This document shows positions 1-6,542 of a stretch of DNA of 8,760 nt, piece by piece (within the stretch, counting starts at the first letter, position 1; every line of letters starts with the position of its first letter). The notes beneath the pieces are model-generated. The model was not told where the DNA came from. It was given only the letters and a program-made list of their open reading frames with translations, and ran no database searches. The position numbers were made by a program, and so were the translations under genes. The DNA comes from Desulfovibrio sp. (lineage in GTDB: Bacteria > Desulfobacterota > Desulfovibrionia > Desulfovibrionales > Desulfovibrionaceae), in contig JAQVZK010000084.1 in the NCBI GenBank assembly GCA_028708195.1, forward strand, positions 1 to 8,760, given 5' to 3'.

Positions 1-1
1 G

Positions 2-223
2 CTTCAGGCTGAAAAAATAGATAATAATAAAAGCCCGTTAAAAAAACAATCCTGGTATGGTGAAAAGGTCGGTCAGCAATTAAAAATTGAGGATGCTGGG
101 CAAACTGCCATGAAAGAAAGTAAGGGTGCAAGGCAACGTAGTGTAGAAACGTACCCTGCCTTGAAGGATCTGGCGCAAAAAAACTGTTTAGGGTCAGGAG
201 ACTTCCCACAACAGATTGAATGA
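2..223 (+). CDS. 3' end of an unrecognised AT-rich gene (5' partial)
   Basis: Reading from base 2, the plus strand is open for 73 codons up to a TGA at 221-223, while the other two plus frames hit stops within the first 20 bases. The visible peptide is hydrophilic and rich in Lys and Gln, with one Trp-Tyr-Gly-Glu stretch near the start and one Cys near the end. It has no membrane segment and no motif I recognise. GC is about 42% by my count, well below the neighbouring genes, and AAA and CAA codons are common. The gene converges on the aminopeptidase and its stop lies about 30 bases before a strong palindrome that could end both transcripts. It could be the tail of a phage, island or plasmid-type gene. 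It could also be non-coding, since a 73-codon open run is suggestive only. No function is assigned. Confidence 0.5.
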   Translation, partial: LQAEKIDNNKSPLKKQSWYGEKVGQQLKIEDAGQTAMKESKGARQRSVETYPALKDLAQKNCLGSGDFPQQIE

Positions 224-251
224 CAGTAAGAGTTTCAGGAGGAGGGGGTGC

Positions 252-289
252 GGGGGAGGCGACCCTTTTACAAAAGGGTCGCCTCCCCC
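252..289. terminator. Perfect 18-bp palindrome, probable bidirectional terminator
   Basis: Arms 252-269 (GGGGGAGGCGACCCTTTT) and 272-289 are perfectly complementary, separated only by AC. After one mismatch (251/290), 249-250 pair with 291-292. It sits between the converging ends of the left-edge reading frame (stop at 223) and the aminopeptidase (stop at 320), where a shared terminator is expected. No clean U-tract follows on either strand, so termination may rely on the very stable stem or on the AT-rich inner pairs. It could instead be a copy of a dispersed intergenic palindrome family. Confidence 0.6.
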
Positions 290-319
290 ACAAAGAACTT
301 CAAAACTAAAAGACGCTAT

Positions 320-1702
320 CTATATAGTTGATTCAAGAAAGGCGCGGTACGCGCGCACCGTGGTGTGCAGGTCAGCGCAGCTTGCCAGCTCAAAGGGGCT
401 GTGCATGGAAAGCACGGCAGGGCCAAGGTCAATGACGTGCATGCCGTAGGCCGCCAGAAAAAGCGCCACGGTGCCGCCGCCGCCGTGGTCTACGCGGCCC
501 AGTTCTGCCGCCTGCCAGGGGATATTTTTGCTGTTATAAAGGTTGCGCAGTGCGCCAAAATACTCGGCATCGGCTTCGCTGGCCCCGTACTTGCCGCGCG
601 AACCTGTGAATTTTGAAAAGCAGGGTCCATAGCCCAGCAGGGCCGCGTTCTGCTTTTCGTGCACTTCCTGATAATCCGGGTCCAGAGCGGCCTGAACGTC
701 GGCAGACAGGGCGCGGGTTTGCATAAACACGCGTGAGGCAGCCAAGCCCGGAGCCCACGCCTGGGTCAGGTCTTCAATGCAGTACTGTAAAAAGCGCGAG
801 GCGGCTCCGGTTGCGCCGTCCGAACCGATTTCTTCTTTGTCCCAAAAGATGACGGCCATGCTGCGCCCTGTGGCTTCGGCTTCGAGCAGGGCTTCAAGGG
901 CGGTGAAGACGCAGATGCGGTCGTCCTGTCCGTAGCCGCCTACCAGAGCCTTGTCAAAGCCCACAAAGCGTGCCGGGCCAGCGGGCACTGCCTGAAGCTC
1001 GGCAGTGATAAGGTCTTCTTCGGTGATGGCGTATTTTTTGTGCAGGATTTCAAGTAGCTGGGCCTTGATTGGCTCCTTGGGCGCGTCATCTTTTTTGCCC
1101 TTGGCGGCCTTGGGGCTGTGCCCGAGGATGATGTTGAGCTTTTCGCCCTCAAAGGCGTCGCTGACGGTCTGCGTCACCTGTTTTTGGGCCAGGTGCGGCA
1201 AAAGGTCGGCAATGCAGAACACGGGTTCGCCGGGCTTTTCACCAATGGTGACTTCAAGAATAGAACCGTCGGCGCGAACCACAATACCGTGCAGGGCAAG
1301 GGGACGTGCCAGCCACTGGTATTTGCGTATGCCGCCGTAGTAATGGGTTTTGGCCTGAGCCACGCCGGGCTGCTCAACAAGGGGGCGCTGTTTGAAGTCA
1401 AGGCGTGGCGTGTCGGTGTGGGCCGCAAGCAGGGCAAGCCCCTGATCCAGAGGCAGCGTGCCGCGTCGGGCGGCAAAGATGGCCTTGCCACGCATGGGCC
1501 GCATGACGCGTTCGCCGTTGAAGTCTTCAGTATAGCCTTGCGCGGCCAGACGTTCACGAACATATTCCACTGTTTCACGCTCTGTTTTGCAGCGCGTGAT
1601 GAAATCCATATAGCGAAGCGCCAGAGACTCCATCTCTTTGCGGGTCTTGGCGTCTGCATCTTCCCAGGCATTTTGGGGCTTGTAGGCCAGAGTTTTTTCC
1701 AT
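320..1702 (-). CDS. apeA: M18 family aminopeptidase (type 1)
   Basis: Cytosolic dinuclear-metal aminopeptidase of the M18 family, which removes N-terminal residues (often acidic or neutral) from peptides and so helps peptide recycling. The 460 residues match the usual length of the type 1 bacterial branch. Expected metal and catalytic motifs are present: His95-Thr-Asp97, the Gly-Tyr-Gly-Gln-Asp-Asp stretch ending at Asp261 that bridges the metals, Glu290-Glu291 in Asp-Lys-Glu-Glu-Ile-Gly-Ser, Asp335, and His434 in Met-His-Ser-Pro-Phe-Glu. A Lys-rich segment at about 198-213 is probably a surface loop. The ATG at 1702 is preceded by AAGGA about 8 nt upstream. The gene follows selA by 44 nt without a visible terminator, so it is probably the last gene of the ybiI-folC-selA unit. 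The family call is firm. The symbol follows the type 1 naming and is less certain, and substrate preference cannot be read from sequence. Confidence 0.93.
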   Translation of the reverse strand: MEKTLAYKPQNAWEDADAKTRKEMESLALRYMDFITRCKTERETVEYVRERLAAQGYTEDFNGERVMRPMRGKAIFAARRGTLPLDQGLALLAAHTDTPRLDFKQRPLVEQPGVAQAKTHYYGGIRKYQWLARPLALHGIVVRADGSILEVTIGEKPGEPVFCIADLLPHLAQKQVTQTVSDAFEGEKLNIILGHSPKAAKGKKDDAPKEPIKAQLLEILHKKYAITEEDLITAELQAVPAGPARFVGFDKALVGGYGQDDRICVFTALEALLEAEATGRSMAVIFWDKEEIGSDGATGAASRFLQYCIEDLTQAWAPGLAASRVFMQTRALSADVQAALDPDYQEVHEKQNAALLGYGPCFSKFTGSRGKYGASEADAEYFGALRNLYNSKNIPWQAAELGRVDHGGGGTVALFLAAYGMHVIDLGPAVLSMHSPFELASCADLHTTVRAYRAFLESTI

Positions 1703-1746
1703 GTTTTTTTCCTTTATGCCCTTGGGGCAGCAATCATTCTTGATGT

Positions 1747-3177
1747 CTATATAAGTCCGTTGGCGGCCAGGGCCAGAGCCTCGCGCAAAATGCGCAGCAA
1801 AACGGGCCTGTCCGCAACGTCCAGGGTGCGGGGGTCGAGGCAGAAACTGTCATCTTCAAGCCTGCCGATGAGCGGCGGGTCAGTGCGCAGCAAGGCGGCC
1901 TTGAGCGCTGTGGGGCTGCATGTGTCGGGCTTGAGGCACACAAGGGTGGTGGGCAAATCGTATTGCGGAAAAGCCCCGCCGCCCACGCGTGAAACATCGG
2001 CCTGCAGACGTATGCGGCAGGACGTTTGCGCGCTGGAATTAAGGCCCTTGCGCAGGGCTGTGGCCAGAGAGCGGGCAGCCTTGTCAAGGTCGTCGGCGGT
2101 GCGGCAGATCATGCGCAGGGTGGGCACGCATTGGCGGGCTTTCTCGGGGTCAAGGTAGAGGCGCAGGGTGGCCTCAAGAGCGGCGAGGCAGAGCTTGTCG
2201 CAGCGCAGGGCTCGGGTGAGGGGGTTGCTCTTGAGTTTGTCGATCATGCTCTTGCGCCCGGTAATGATGCCTGCCTGCGGGCCGCCCAGGACCTTGTCGC
2301 CGGAAAACGTGGCAATGTCCGCCCCTTGGGCCAGCACCGAAGGAACCGTGGGCTCGTTGGGCAGGCCAAAGGTGGAAAAATCCGTCAGGCTGCCGCTGCC
2401 AAGGTCTTCAATCAGCGGCAGGTCGTGCTCCTTTGCCAGCTCTGCCAGTTCAGGCAGGGGCACGGCGGAGTGGAAGCCGACGATGCGGTAGTTTGAGGTG
2501 TGCACGCGCATGAGGGCGCGGGTATTTTCATTAATGGCGGCGCGGTAGTCGCGTAAGTGGGTGCGGTTGGTGGCCCCGACCTCGCGCAGGGTGGCCCCGC
2601 TTTTTTCCATAACTTCGGGAATGCGGAAACTGCCGCCGATTTCAACCAGCTCGCCGCGTGAAACAACCACTTCGCCGCCCTTGCAGAAGGTGTCCAGCAC
2701 AAGCAGCACGGCGGCGGCGTTATTGTTGACAACCAGAGCGGCTTCGGCCCCGGTGAGGCGGCAGAGCAGGCCTTCAACGAGAGCATGGCGGCTGCCGCGC
2801 CCGCCGGTTTCCATATTCAGTTCCAGATTACAGTAGCCGGTGGCGGCGGTAATGACCGCCTCGCGCGCTTCTTTTGCCAGTACAGAGCGCCCCATATTGG
2901 TGTGCACCACAACGCCTGTGGCATTGAGCGTCGCGCCAAAGCGGCTGCGCAGCCCCGCACGGACGTGGGCCATGAGGTCAGGCAAGCGGGCTTCAAGCCC
3001 CAACTGATCGGGGGCGCTGTACCGGCCTTCACGGATAGCATGGCGCTGCTGATCCCAGAACGCGGTCACAAGGTCACGGGCGAAAGAACGCGGTGCCTCG
3101 GCCATAAGGGGATCGGCTTCGCAGAGGGCCGCAAGGCAAATATCCACAGCCGGGATGGCGCGAAAGAGATCATTCAT
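1747..3177 (-). CDS. selA: L-seryl-tRNA(Sec) selenium transferase
   Basis: SelA is a PLP enzyme that converts seryl-tRNA(Sec) to selenocysteinyl-tRNA(Sec) using selenophosphate. It forms large homo-oligomeric rings in the cytosol. The protein has 476 residues, close to the family norm. The N-terminal domain occupies roughly the first 75 residues. It is followed by the Asn-Ala-Thr-Gly-Val-Val-Val-His-Thr-Asn-Met-Gly-Arg motif (85-97). The PLP lysine is Lys295, in Ser-Gly-Asp-Lys-Val-Leu-Gly-Gly-Pro-Gln-Ala-Gly. The ATG at 3177 lies inside folC, overlapping its end by 8 nt, with AAGGGAG 8 nt upstream. Translation is therefore likely coupled to folC. The presence of selA implies selenoproteins, such as formate dehydrogenase or hydrogenase, elsewhere in the genome. 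No selB, selD or tRNA(Sec) gene is visible in this window, and the usual selB partner is not the downstream neighbour. Confidence 0.97.
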   Translation of the reverse strand: MNDLFRAIPAVDICLAALCEADPLMAEAPRSFARDLVTAFWDQQRHAIREGRYSAPDQLGLEARLPDLMAHVRAGLRSRFGATLNATGVVVHTNMGRSVLAKEAREAVITAATGYCNLELNMETGGRGSRHALVEGLLCRLTGAEAALVVNNNAAAVLLVLDTFCKGGEVVVSRGELVEIGGSFRIPEVMEKSGATLREVGATNRTHLRDYRAAINENTRALMRVHTSNYRIVGFHSAVPLPELAELAKEHDLPLIEDLGSGSLTDFSTFGLPNEPTVPSVLAQGADIATFSGDKVLGGPQAGIITGRKSMIDKLKSNPLTRALRCDKLCLAALEATLRLYLDPEKARQCVPTLRMICRTADDLDKAARSLATALRKGLNSSAQTSCRIRLQADVSRVGGGAFPQYDLPTTLVCLKPDTCSPTALKAALLRTDPPLIGRLEDDSFCLDPRTLDVADRPVLLRILREALALAANGLI

Positions 3178-4522
3178 GAGCTTTTCTCCCTTGGGCAGAA
3201 ACTGCAGGCGAAAGACAGGCGGGGTAGAGGCTGAAAAACTCGGCCAGCAGGTAAAGCGAACCTGTGATCAGCACGGGCTGCCCCTTGGCGTTGGAACGGG
3301 CAATGGCTGTGGCCTGCGCCAGGGCTTGTGCAAGAGATGGGGGCAACGTGCTCTGAGCAGCCTGCGGGTCAGGCGCTGGGGCATTTTGCGGTTCGGGCAC
3401 GGCCTGCACCGTGGCTGGCGACGTGGCATTGAAGAAGCGCACGATGTCTTCTGCCCTGGCTGCTCTGGGATTATGCAGCGTTGGCACAAAGATGGGGACC
3501 GCCCCCAGCTGTTTTTTCAGCATGCCTGCAGCTGTTTGCCAATCCTTGTCACCCAGGCAGGAAAAAACAGCCGCGGCGGGTTGATGCCCTGCCTGCTGCA
3601 AAGCCTTGGTCAGGGCTGCCATGCCGTGGGGATTATGCGCACCGTCCAGCAGGAGGGGGGGCAAGCTGTCTGTGGCAGGCACGTATTGCATGCGACCGGG
3701 AATGAAGGCCTGGGCCAGCCCCTGCCTCTGGAGTTGTAAGTCGTACGGATTTTTGTCGAGCATGAGGGCCAGTTGTTGCCAGCAGGCCAAAGCAAGGCCC
3801 GCGTTGTTTTTTTGGTGCGGCCCCAAAAGCCCCAATTCAAGGGATGCGTTGGCAGCGTCAGCCCAGATGAGCGCAGCCTTTTGCGCCTGAGCAGCAGCTT
3901 CAAGCGCACGAGCCGCCTGCGGAAATTGCCGTGCCGAACATACGGGAGCCGCCGAACGGATGGCTCCTGCCTTGTCTGCGGCAATGGCGGCCAGGGTGGG
4001 GCCAAGCACGTCCTTGTGGTCCATTGCTATGGGGGCAAAGCAGAGCACATCGGCGCTGACGGCGGTGGTGGCGTCGTGGCTGCCGCCAAGCCCGGCCTCA
4101 AGAATGGCCACATCCACCTGTTCTTGGGCAAAGGCCAGCAGACCCAGCACCGTAAGAAATTCAAAATAGGTCAGATCTGGCGCTGCGTTCATGACCTTGC
4201 TGGCCTGTGGCGCCCACAGTTCTTGAGGCCAGGGCTGGCCGTCCACGCGGATGCGCTCGGTAGGGCTGACAAAATGTGGCGAAGTATACAGGCCCGTGCG
4301 CAGGCCGTGGGCAGCGCACAGTGAAGAGAGAAACGCGGCGGTGGACCCCTTGCCGTTGGTGCCGAGTATCTGCACGGTCACAAAGGGTGGCCGGGCAAGG
4401 CCAAGGGCCGACAGGGCACACCGCATGCGGTGGAGGCCCATGTCCATATGAAAAAGCCCCAGGCTGTCCAGATGCCGTTCAATTTGGGTAAAGTCATTAA
4501 AATGCTGGCTCATGGGCAGCAC
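3170..4522 (-). CDS. folC: Bifunctional folylpolyglutamate synthase/dihydrofolate synthase
   Basis: Mur-ligase-type enzyme that adds glutamate to folates, and in many bacteria also to dihydropteroate, using ATP in the cytosol. The P-loop Gly-Thr-Asn-Gly-Lys-Gly-Ser lies at 54-60. Tyr-Thr-Ser-Pro-His follows at 79-83, Asp-His-Lys-Asp-Val-Leu-Gly at 168-174, the Asp-Lys-Ala-Gly-Ala-Ile-Arg segment holding the likely carbamylated Lys184, and Leu-Asp-Gly-Ala-His-Asn at 292-297. The C-terminal Thr-Gly-Ser-Leu-Tyr-Leu is at 420-425. At 450 residues it is slightly long, owing to a Pro/Ala/Gln-rich insert at about 370-400. The start taken is the GTG at 4522, because GAGG lies 4 nt upstream. The ATG at 4513 is the alternative, but the same GAGG would then be 13 nt away. 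It lies 90 nt after the ybiI-like gene and its TGA overlaps the start of selA. Whether it is truly bifunctional cannot be decided from sequence alone. Confidence 0.95.
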   Translation of the reverse strand: MLPMSQHFNDFTQIERHLDSLGLFHMDMGLHRMRCALSALGLARPPFVTVQILGTNGKGSTAAFLSSLCAAHGLRTGLYTSPHFVSPTERIRVDGQPWPQELWAPQASKVMNAAPDLTYFEFLTVLGLLAFAQEQVDVAILEAGLGGSHDATTAVSADVLCFAPIAMDHKDVLGPTLAAIAADKAGAIRSAAPVCSARQFPQAARALEAAAQAQKAALIWADAANASLELGLLGPHQKNNAGLALACWQQLALMLDKNPYDLQLQRQGLAQAFIPGRMQYVPATDSLPPLLLDGAHNPHGMAALTKALQQAGHQPAAAVFSCLGDKDWQTAAGMLKKQLGAVPIFVPTLHNPRAARAEDIVRFFNATSPATVQAVPEPQNAPAPDPQAAQSTLPPSLAQALAQATAIARSNAKGQPVLITGSLYLLAEFFSLYPACLSPAVSAQGRKAHE

Positions 4523-4526
4523 GGTA

Positions 4527-4530
4527 CCTC
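4527..4530 (-). promoter_or_regulatory. Ribosome binding site favouring the GTG start of folC
   Basis: On the minus strand GAGG is followed by TACC and then GTG (4522). The spacing suits the GTG and is too long for the ATG three codons later, so it decides between the two candidate starts. Confidence 0.5.
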
Positions 4531-4612
4531 AAAGGTGGGCGGCTGTCAGCGGTTTGGAATCAATTGGTGCCGCACAGGCGTAAACAAAGGCTATGGCCGT
4601 TAGAGACAGCCC

Positions 4613-4879
4613 CTAGCGCAGTTGACTGTCTTTACTGCCGCGCCTGTTGTAGAGAGAGACGGTCTGCTGTTCCTGATCCGCCTCCTGCTGGCAGGCAATA
4701 CACAGGCGCACACCGGGCAAGGCTTTTTGCCGGGCCTGAGGTATGGGCTCACCGCATTCTTCGCAATGCGTCAGGCTTTCACCGTGGGGAAGGTTGCGCC
4801 GCGCGCGGGCGACCTCGTCGTTGATGGAATCCTGAATCTGGTCCTGCACCGCGCCGTCTCCGGTCCAACCGCTTGCCAT
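4613..4879 (-). CDS. ybiI: YbiI-like DksA/TraR C4-type zinc-finger protein
   Basis: An 88-residue protein of the small DksA/TraR class. It closely resembles E. coli YbiI as I remember it: the same length, the same Met-Ala-Ser-Gly-Trp start, the Glu-Cys-Gly-x-Pro-Ile-Pro-Gln-Ala-Arg core and the Arg-Arg-Gly-Ser-Lys-Asp-Ser-Gln-Leu-Arg C-terminus. Four cysteines, Cys39/Cys42 and Cys60/Cys63, form the zinc finger. Larger relatives (DksA, TraR) bind the RNA polymerase secondary channel and modulate ppGpp-dependent transcription. YbiI itself has no settled role, and this protein lacks the long DksA coiled coil. The ATG at 4879 is chosen over a 21-codon longer in-frame start at 4942, because a strong Shine-Dalgarno precedes it and the shorter length matches the family. 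It follows a strong terminator and probably opens the folC-selA-aminopeptidase unit. I see no convincing promoter hexamers in the short gap. Confidence 0.92.
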   Translation of the reverse strand: MASGWTGDGAVQDQIQDSINDEVARARRNLPHGESLTHCEECGEPIPQARQKALPGVRLCIACQQEADQEQQTVSLYNRRGSKDSQLR

Positions 4880-4885
4880 GATATT

Positions 4886-4894
4886 CTCCCCCCT
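4886..4894 (-). promoter_or_regulatory. Strong ribosome binding site of the ybiI-like gene
   Basis: AGGGGGGAG on the minus strand, followed by a 6-nt spacer (AATATC) and the ATG at 4879. This supports the 88-residue start over the upstream in-frame start. Confidence 0.75.
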
Positions 4895-4940
4895 GGGTTG
4901 CCTTGTGTGCACCCCATGTACAAAAAATAAGTCTGACCGC

Positions 4941-4986
4941 AAAAAAAAGAAAGCAGCCCGGCAAGCCTTGAAGGCCGCCGGGCTGC
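4941..4986 (-). terminator. Rho-independent terminator after the thioesterase gene
   Basis: Arms 4953-4962 and 4977-4986 form a perfect 10-bp GC-rich stem, with a small internal GCCT/AGGC pairing in the loop. On the minus strand it is followed directly by TTTCTTTTTTTT. It lies 25 nt past the thioesterase stop and just upstream of the ybiI-like gene, so it separates the two units. Confidence 0.92.
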
Positions 4987-5010
4987 GAGAGCATCTTTTT
5001 GCCAGAACGT

Positions 5011-5406
5011 TTAATCAGGCAGCAGAACGTCTGTCTGGTAACCGGAGGCCATGCATTGGGCGATAAGCTCTCCTTCACCGTCAAAAACCTTTACAGTATA
5101 GCTCCGTATGCGTTGCCCGTTGCGTACCACATGGGCCTCGGCCACCAGGGGGCCGGTTTTGCCGGGACGCAGAAATTCGATGGTGGTTGAAAGGCTTACC
5201 ACTCCCATATCTTTTCCTGCATTGGCTGCAGCCCCAAAAGCCACATCGGCCAGTGAAAAAATCGCTCCACCGTGGGCCATGCCCATGCCGTTTTTGTGGT
5301 TTTCTGTCAGGGGCATGGTCACTCTGGCATATTCCGGAGTGGCGGTTTCAATGTCCATTTGCAGGTAGTGTACAAGTTTGTCGTGCTTTTTGACGTAGTT
5401 CTTCAT
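5011..5406 (-). CDS. PaaI-type hotdog-fold thioesterase
   Basis: A 131-residue hotdog protein of the PaaI/acyl-CoA thioesterase group, which hydrolyses acyl- or aryl-CoA thioesters in the cytosol. The signature is Asn36-His37 followed by His45-Gly46-Gly47-Ala-Ile-Phe-Ser-Leu-Ala-Asp54, where Asp54 is the likely catalytic acid on the central helix. The later segment Ser-Thr-Thr-Ile-Glu-Phe-Leu-Arg-Pro-Gly (73-82) is the typical strand after the helix. The start at 5406 is preferred because GGAG lies 5 nt upstream. A longer in-frame GTG at 5457 would read through the terminator hairpin of the preceding gene and is unlikely. The gene stands between two intrinsic terminators with only about 26 nt after the first, so it either has an overlapping promoter or depends on read-through. 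The natural substrate is not predictable from sequence. Confidence 0.9.
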   Translation of the reverse strand: MKNYVKKHDKLVHYLQMDIETATPEYARVTMPLTENHKNGMGMAHGGAIFSLADVAFGAAANAGKDMGVVSLSTTIEFLRPGKTGPLVAEAHVVRNGQRIRSYTVKVFDGEGELIAQCMASGYQTDVLLPD

Positions 5407-5424
5407 GTGTTCTCCAATGTTGCC

Positions 5425-5455
5425 AAAAGCAAGCCGGAAGCCAAAGGCTTCCGGC
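5425..5455 (-). terminator. Probable intrinsic terminator after the Tim44-like gene
   Basis: Arms 5433-5442 and 5446-5455 form a perfect 10-bp stem (GCCGGAAGCC paired with GGCTTCCGGC) with a 3-nt loop. On the minus strand the stem is followed by TTGCTTTT, an imperfect U-tract. It lies 42 nt after the Tim44-like stop codon. The weak U-tract leaves room for partial read-through into the thioesterase gene. Confidence 0.8.
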
Positions 5456-5497
5456 ACAGTGTCTACAGTAACGTGTCCGTCAGTGCGGATAAGTATC

Positions 5498-6418
5498 TTA
5501 CTCTACCTGCTGGATGCCGTCCAGTTTCCAACTACCGCCCTGCACCGGGCGCATGAAGTGCCATACTTCGCGCACGGTAGACGGTGTCTGCTGGTCCGGG
5601 CTTTCGCGCATCAGCACGTCAAAGAAGACCTGAGCGTACTGCTCGTTGCCTTCATCTTCCACGCCAAGCAGTTGGGCATTGACCAGCAGAATTTCAGTGG
5701 TGCTGGGTTTGGGGTCAGCTTCCATCTGTTCGCGCACCGAGTGTTGCACGGCAGCGCTGGTAAATTGGGACACATCATTCATGTCGCGCTTGTCCCAGGC
5801 ATTTTGCAGCCGGGTGTAGGCCATCTTGGCACCGCGCAAAAATTCGTCAGCATCAAAGCCGTCAGGCATGGGGATATTGGGGCCGGTGGCCTGAGCCGTG
5901 GAGCCCTGGGCGTTGCTACGCAGTTCATCCCAGCCGTTGCTGCCTGTGGATTCGCGCTGCATGCCTTGCATGCGGTTTTCATAGGCGTTGCCCTGTGCCC
6001 CGGCACCAGCAGTGGCTGAAGCCTGACGGTTGCGAAAACGGGCAAAAAGCTTGAGACCCAGAAAAGCCAGAAGGCCAATGAGGATGATGTCCATAAAGCC
6101 GCCGCCCGCAAAGCCGGTACCCCCCAGCAGGGAGCCGAGCAGCGTGCCCGCCAGAAGGCCGCCAAAGAGGCCGCCCATGCCGCCGAACATGCCGGAGCGC
6201 GGCGCCTGAGCCGCCGCCTGCGCCTGATTGCCAGGTTGGCGCGGCGCCTGTGTGGCGTCCTGCCGCATGGCTGGTTTTTGCGCGGGGGTGCTCATAAAGG
6301 GCTTGCTGCCAAAAGAGCGGCCGCCGCCCATACGGGCAGCTTCGGTGCTGTCAGGAAGGGCAAGCATGATGGAACGGCAGAGAAAAAGAACAATGGTCAG
6401 AAAGGCACTCAATTTCAT
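5498..6418 (-). CDS. Tim44-like domain membrane protein
   Basis: A 306-residue envelope protein. Residues 1-28 look like a signal peptide or an N-terminal anchor (Lys at 3, hydrophobic core 5-20). Next comes a Gln/Ala/Pro-rich linker (about 42-75), a Gly/Met/Leu-rich hydrophobic stretch (77-108) and a clear membrane segment (109-126) followed by Arg/Lys residues. A second hydrophilic Gln/Gly-rich linker runs to about 180. The C-terminal ~120 residues (183-306) form the Tim44-like domain, alpha+beta with a terminal Trp-His-Phe...Trp-Lys-Leu-Asp-Gly-Ile-Gln pattern. In mitochondria this domain binds membranes and the translocase. Bacterial members have no agreed function. The ATG at 6418 has GGGAG 6 nt upstream. 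The gene lies between two terminators, so it is probably monocistronic or loosely linked to the thioesterase gene. Confidence 0.85.
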   Translation of the reverse strand: MKLSAFLTIVLFLCRSIMLALPDSTEAARMGGGRSFGSKPFMSTPAQKPAMRQDATQAPRQPGNQAQAAAQAPRSGMFGGMGGLFGGLLAGTLLGSLLGGTGFAGGGFMDIILIGLLAFLGLKLFARFRNRQASATAGAGAQGNAYENRMQGMQRESTGSNGWDELRSNAQGSTAQATGPNIPMPDGFDADEFLRGAKMAYTRLQNAWDKRDMNDVSQFTSAAVQHSVREQMEADPKPSTTEILLVNAQLLGVEDEGNEQYAQVFFDVLMRESPDQQTPSTVREVWHFMRPVQGGSWKLDGIQQVE

Positions 6419-6506
6419 GAACAGCTCCCAGAGGGGGTTGTTGGGTTGCAGGGTGCGGTGGTCGCACGGTCTGTTTAGCCTTTTTGTACCATAAACATTG
6501 TGACAG

Positions 6507-6542
6507 AAAAGGCAAGAGCCAGATTTTTTATCCGGCCCTTGC
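6507..6542 (-). terminator. Intrinsic terminator in the DUF4198/Tim44-like gap
   Basis: Arms 6512-6524 and 6530-6542 pair over 13 positions on the minus strand, two of them G-U, around a 5-nt A-rich loop. CTTTTC follows. It lies about 150 nt beyond the DUF4198 stop codon and about 95 nt before the Tim44-like start, so the preceding transcript would carry a long 3' tail. The stretch 6543-6692 is AT-rich and holds no convincing gene. Confidence 0.75.

Noticed and set aside
248..331. Possible 27-codon micro-ORF starting at GTG 248 after an AGGAGG-like stretch
   Set aside because: The frame runs straight through both arms of the palindrome and overlaps the aminopeptidase end. The purine run is better seen as part of the hairpin flank.
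1118..2158. Long plus-strand open frame (346 codons) across the aminopeptidase and selA
   Set aside because: It lies antisense to two strongly supported genes, spans their junction and shows no recognisable domain. GC-rich coding sequence often leaves the opposite strand open.
4880..4942. 21-codon N-terminal extension of the ybiI-like protein
   Set aside because: The internal ATG at 4879 has a strong Shine-Dalgarno sequence and gives exactly the family length and N-terminus. The extension lies in the promoter/leader region.
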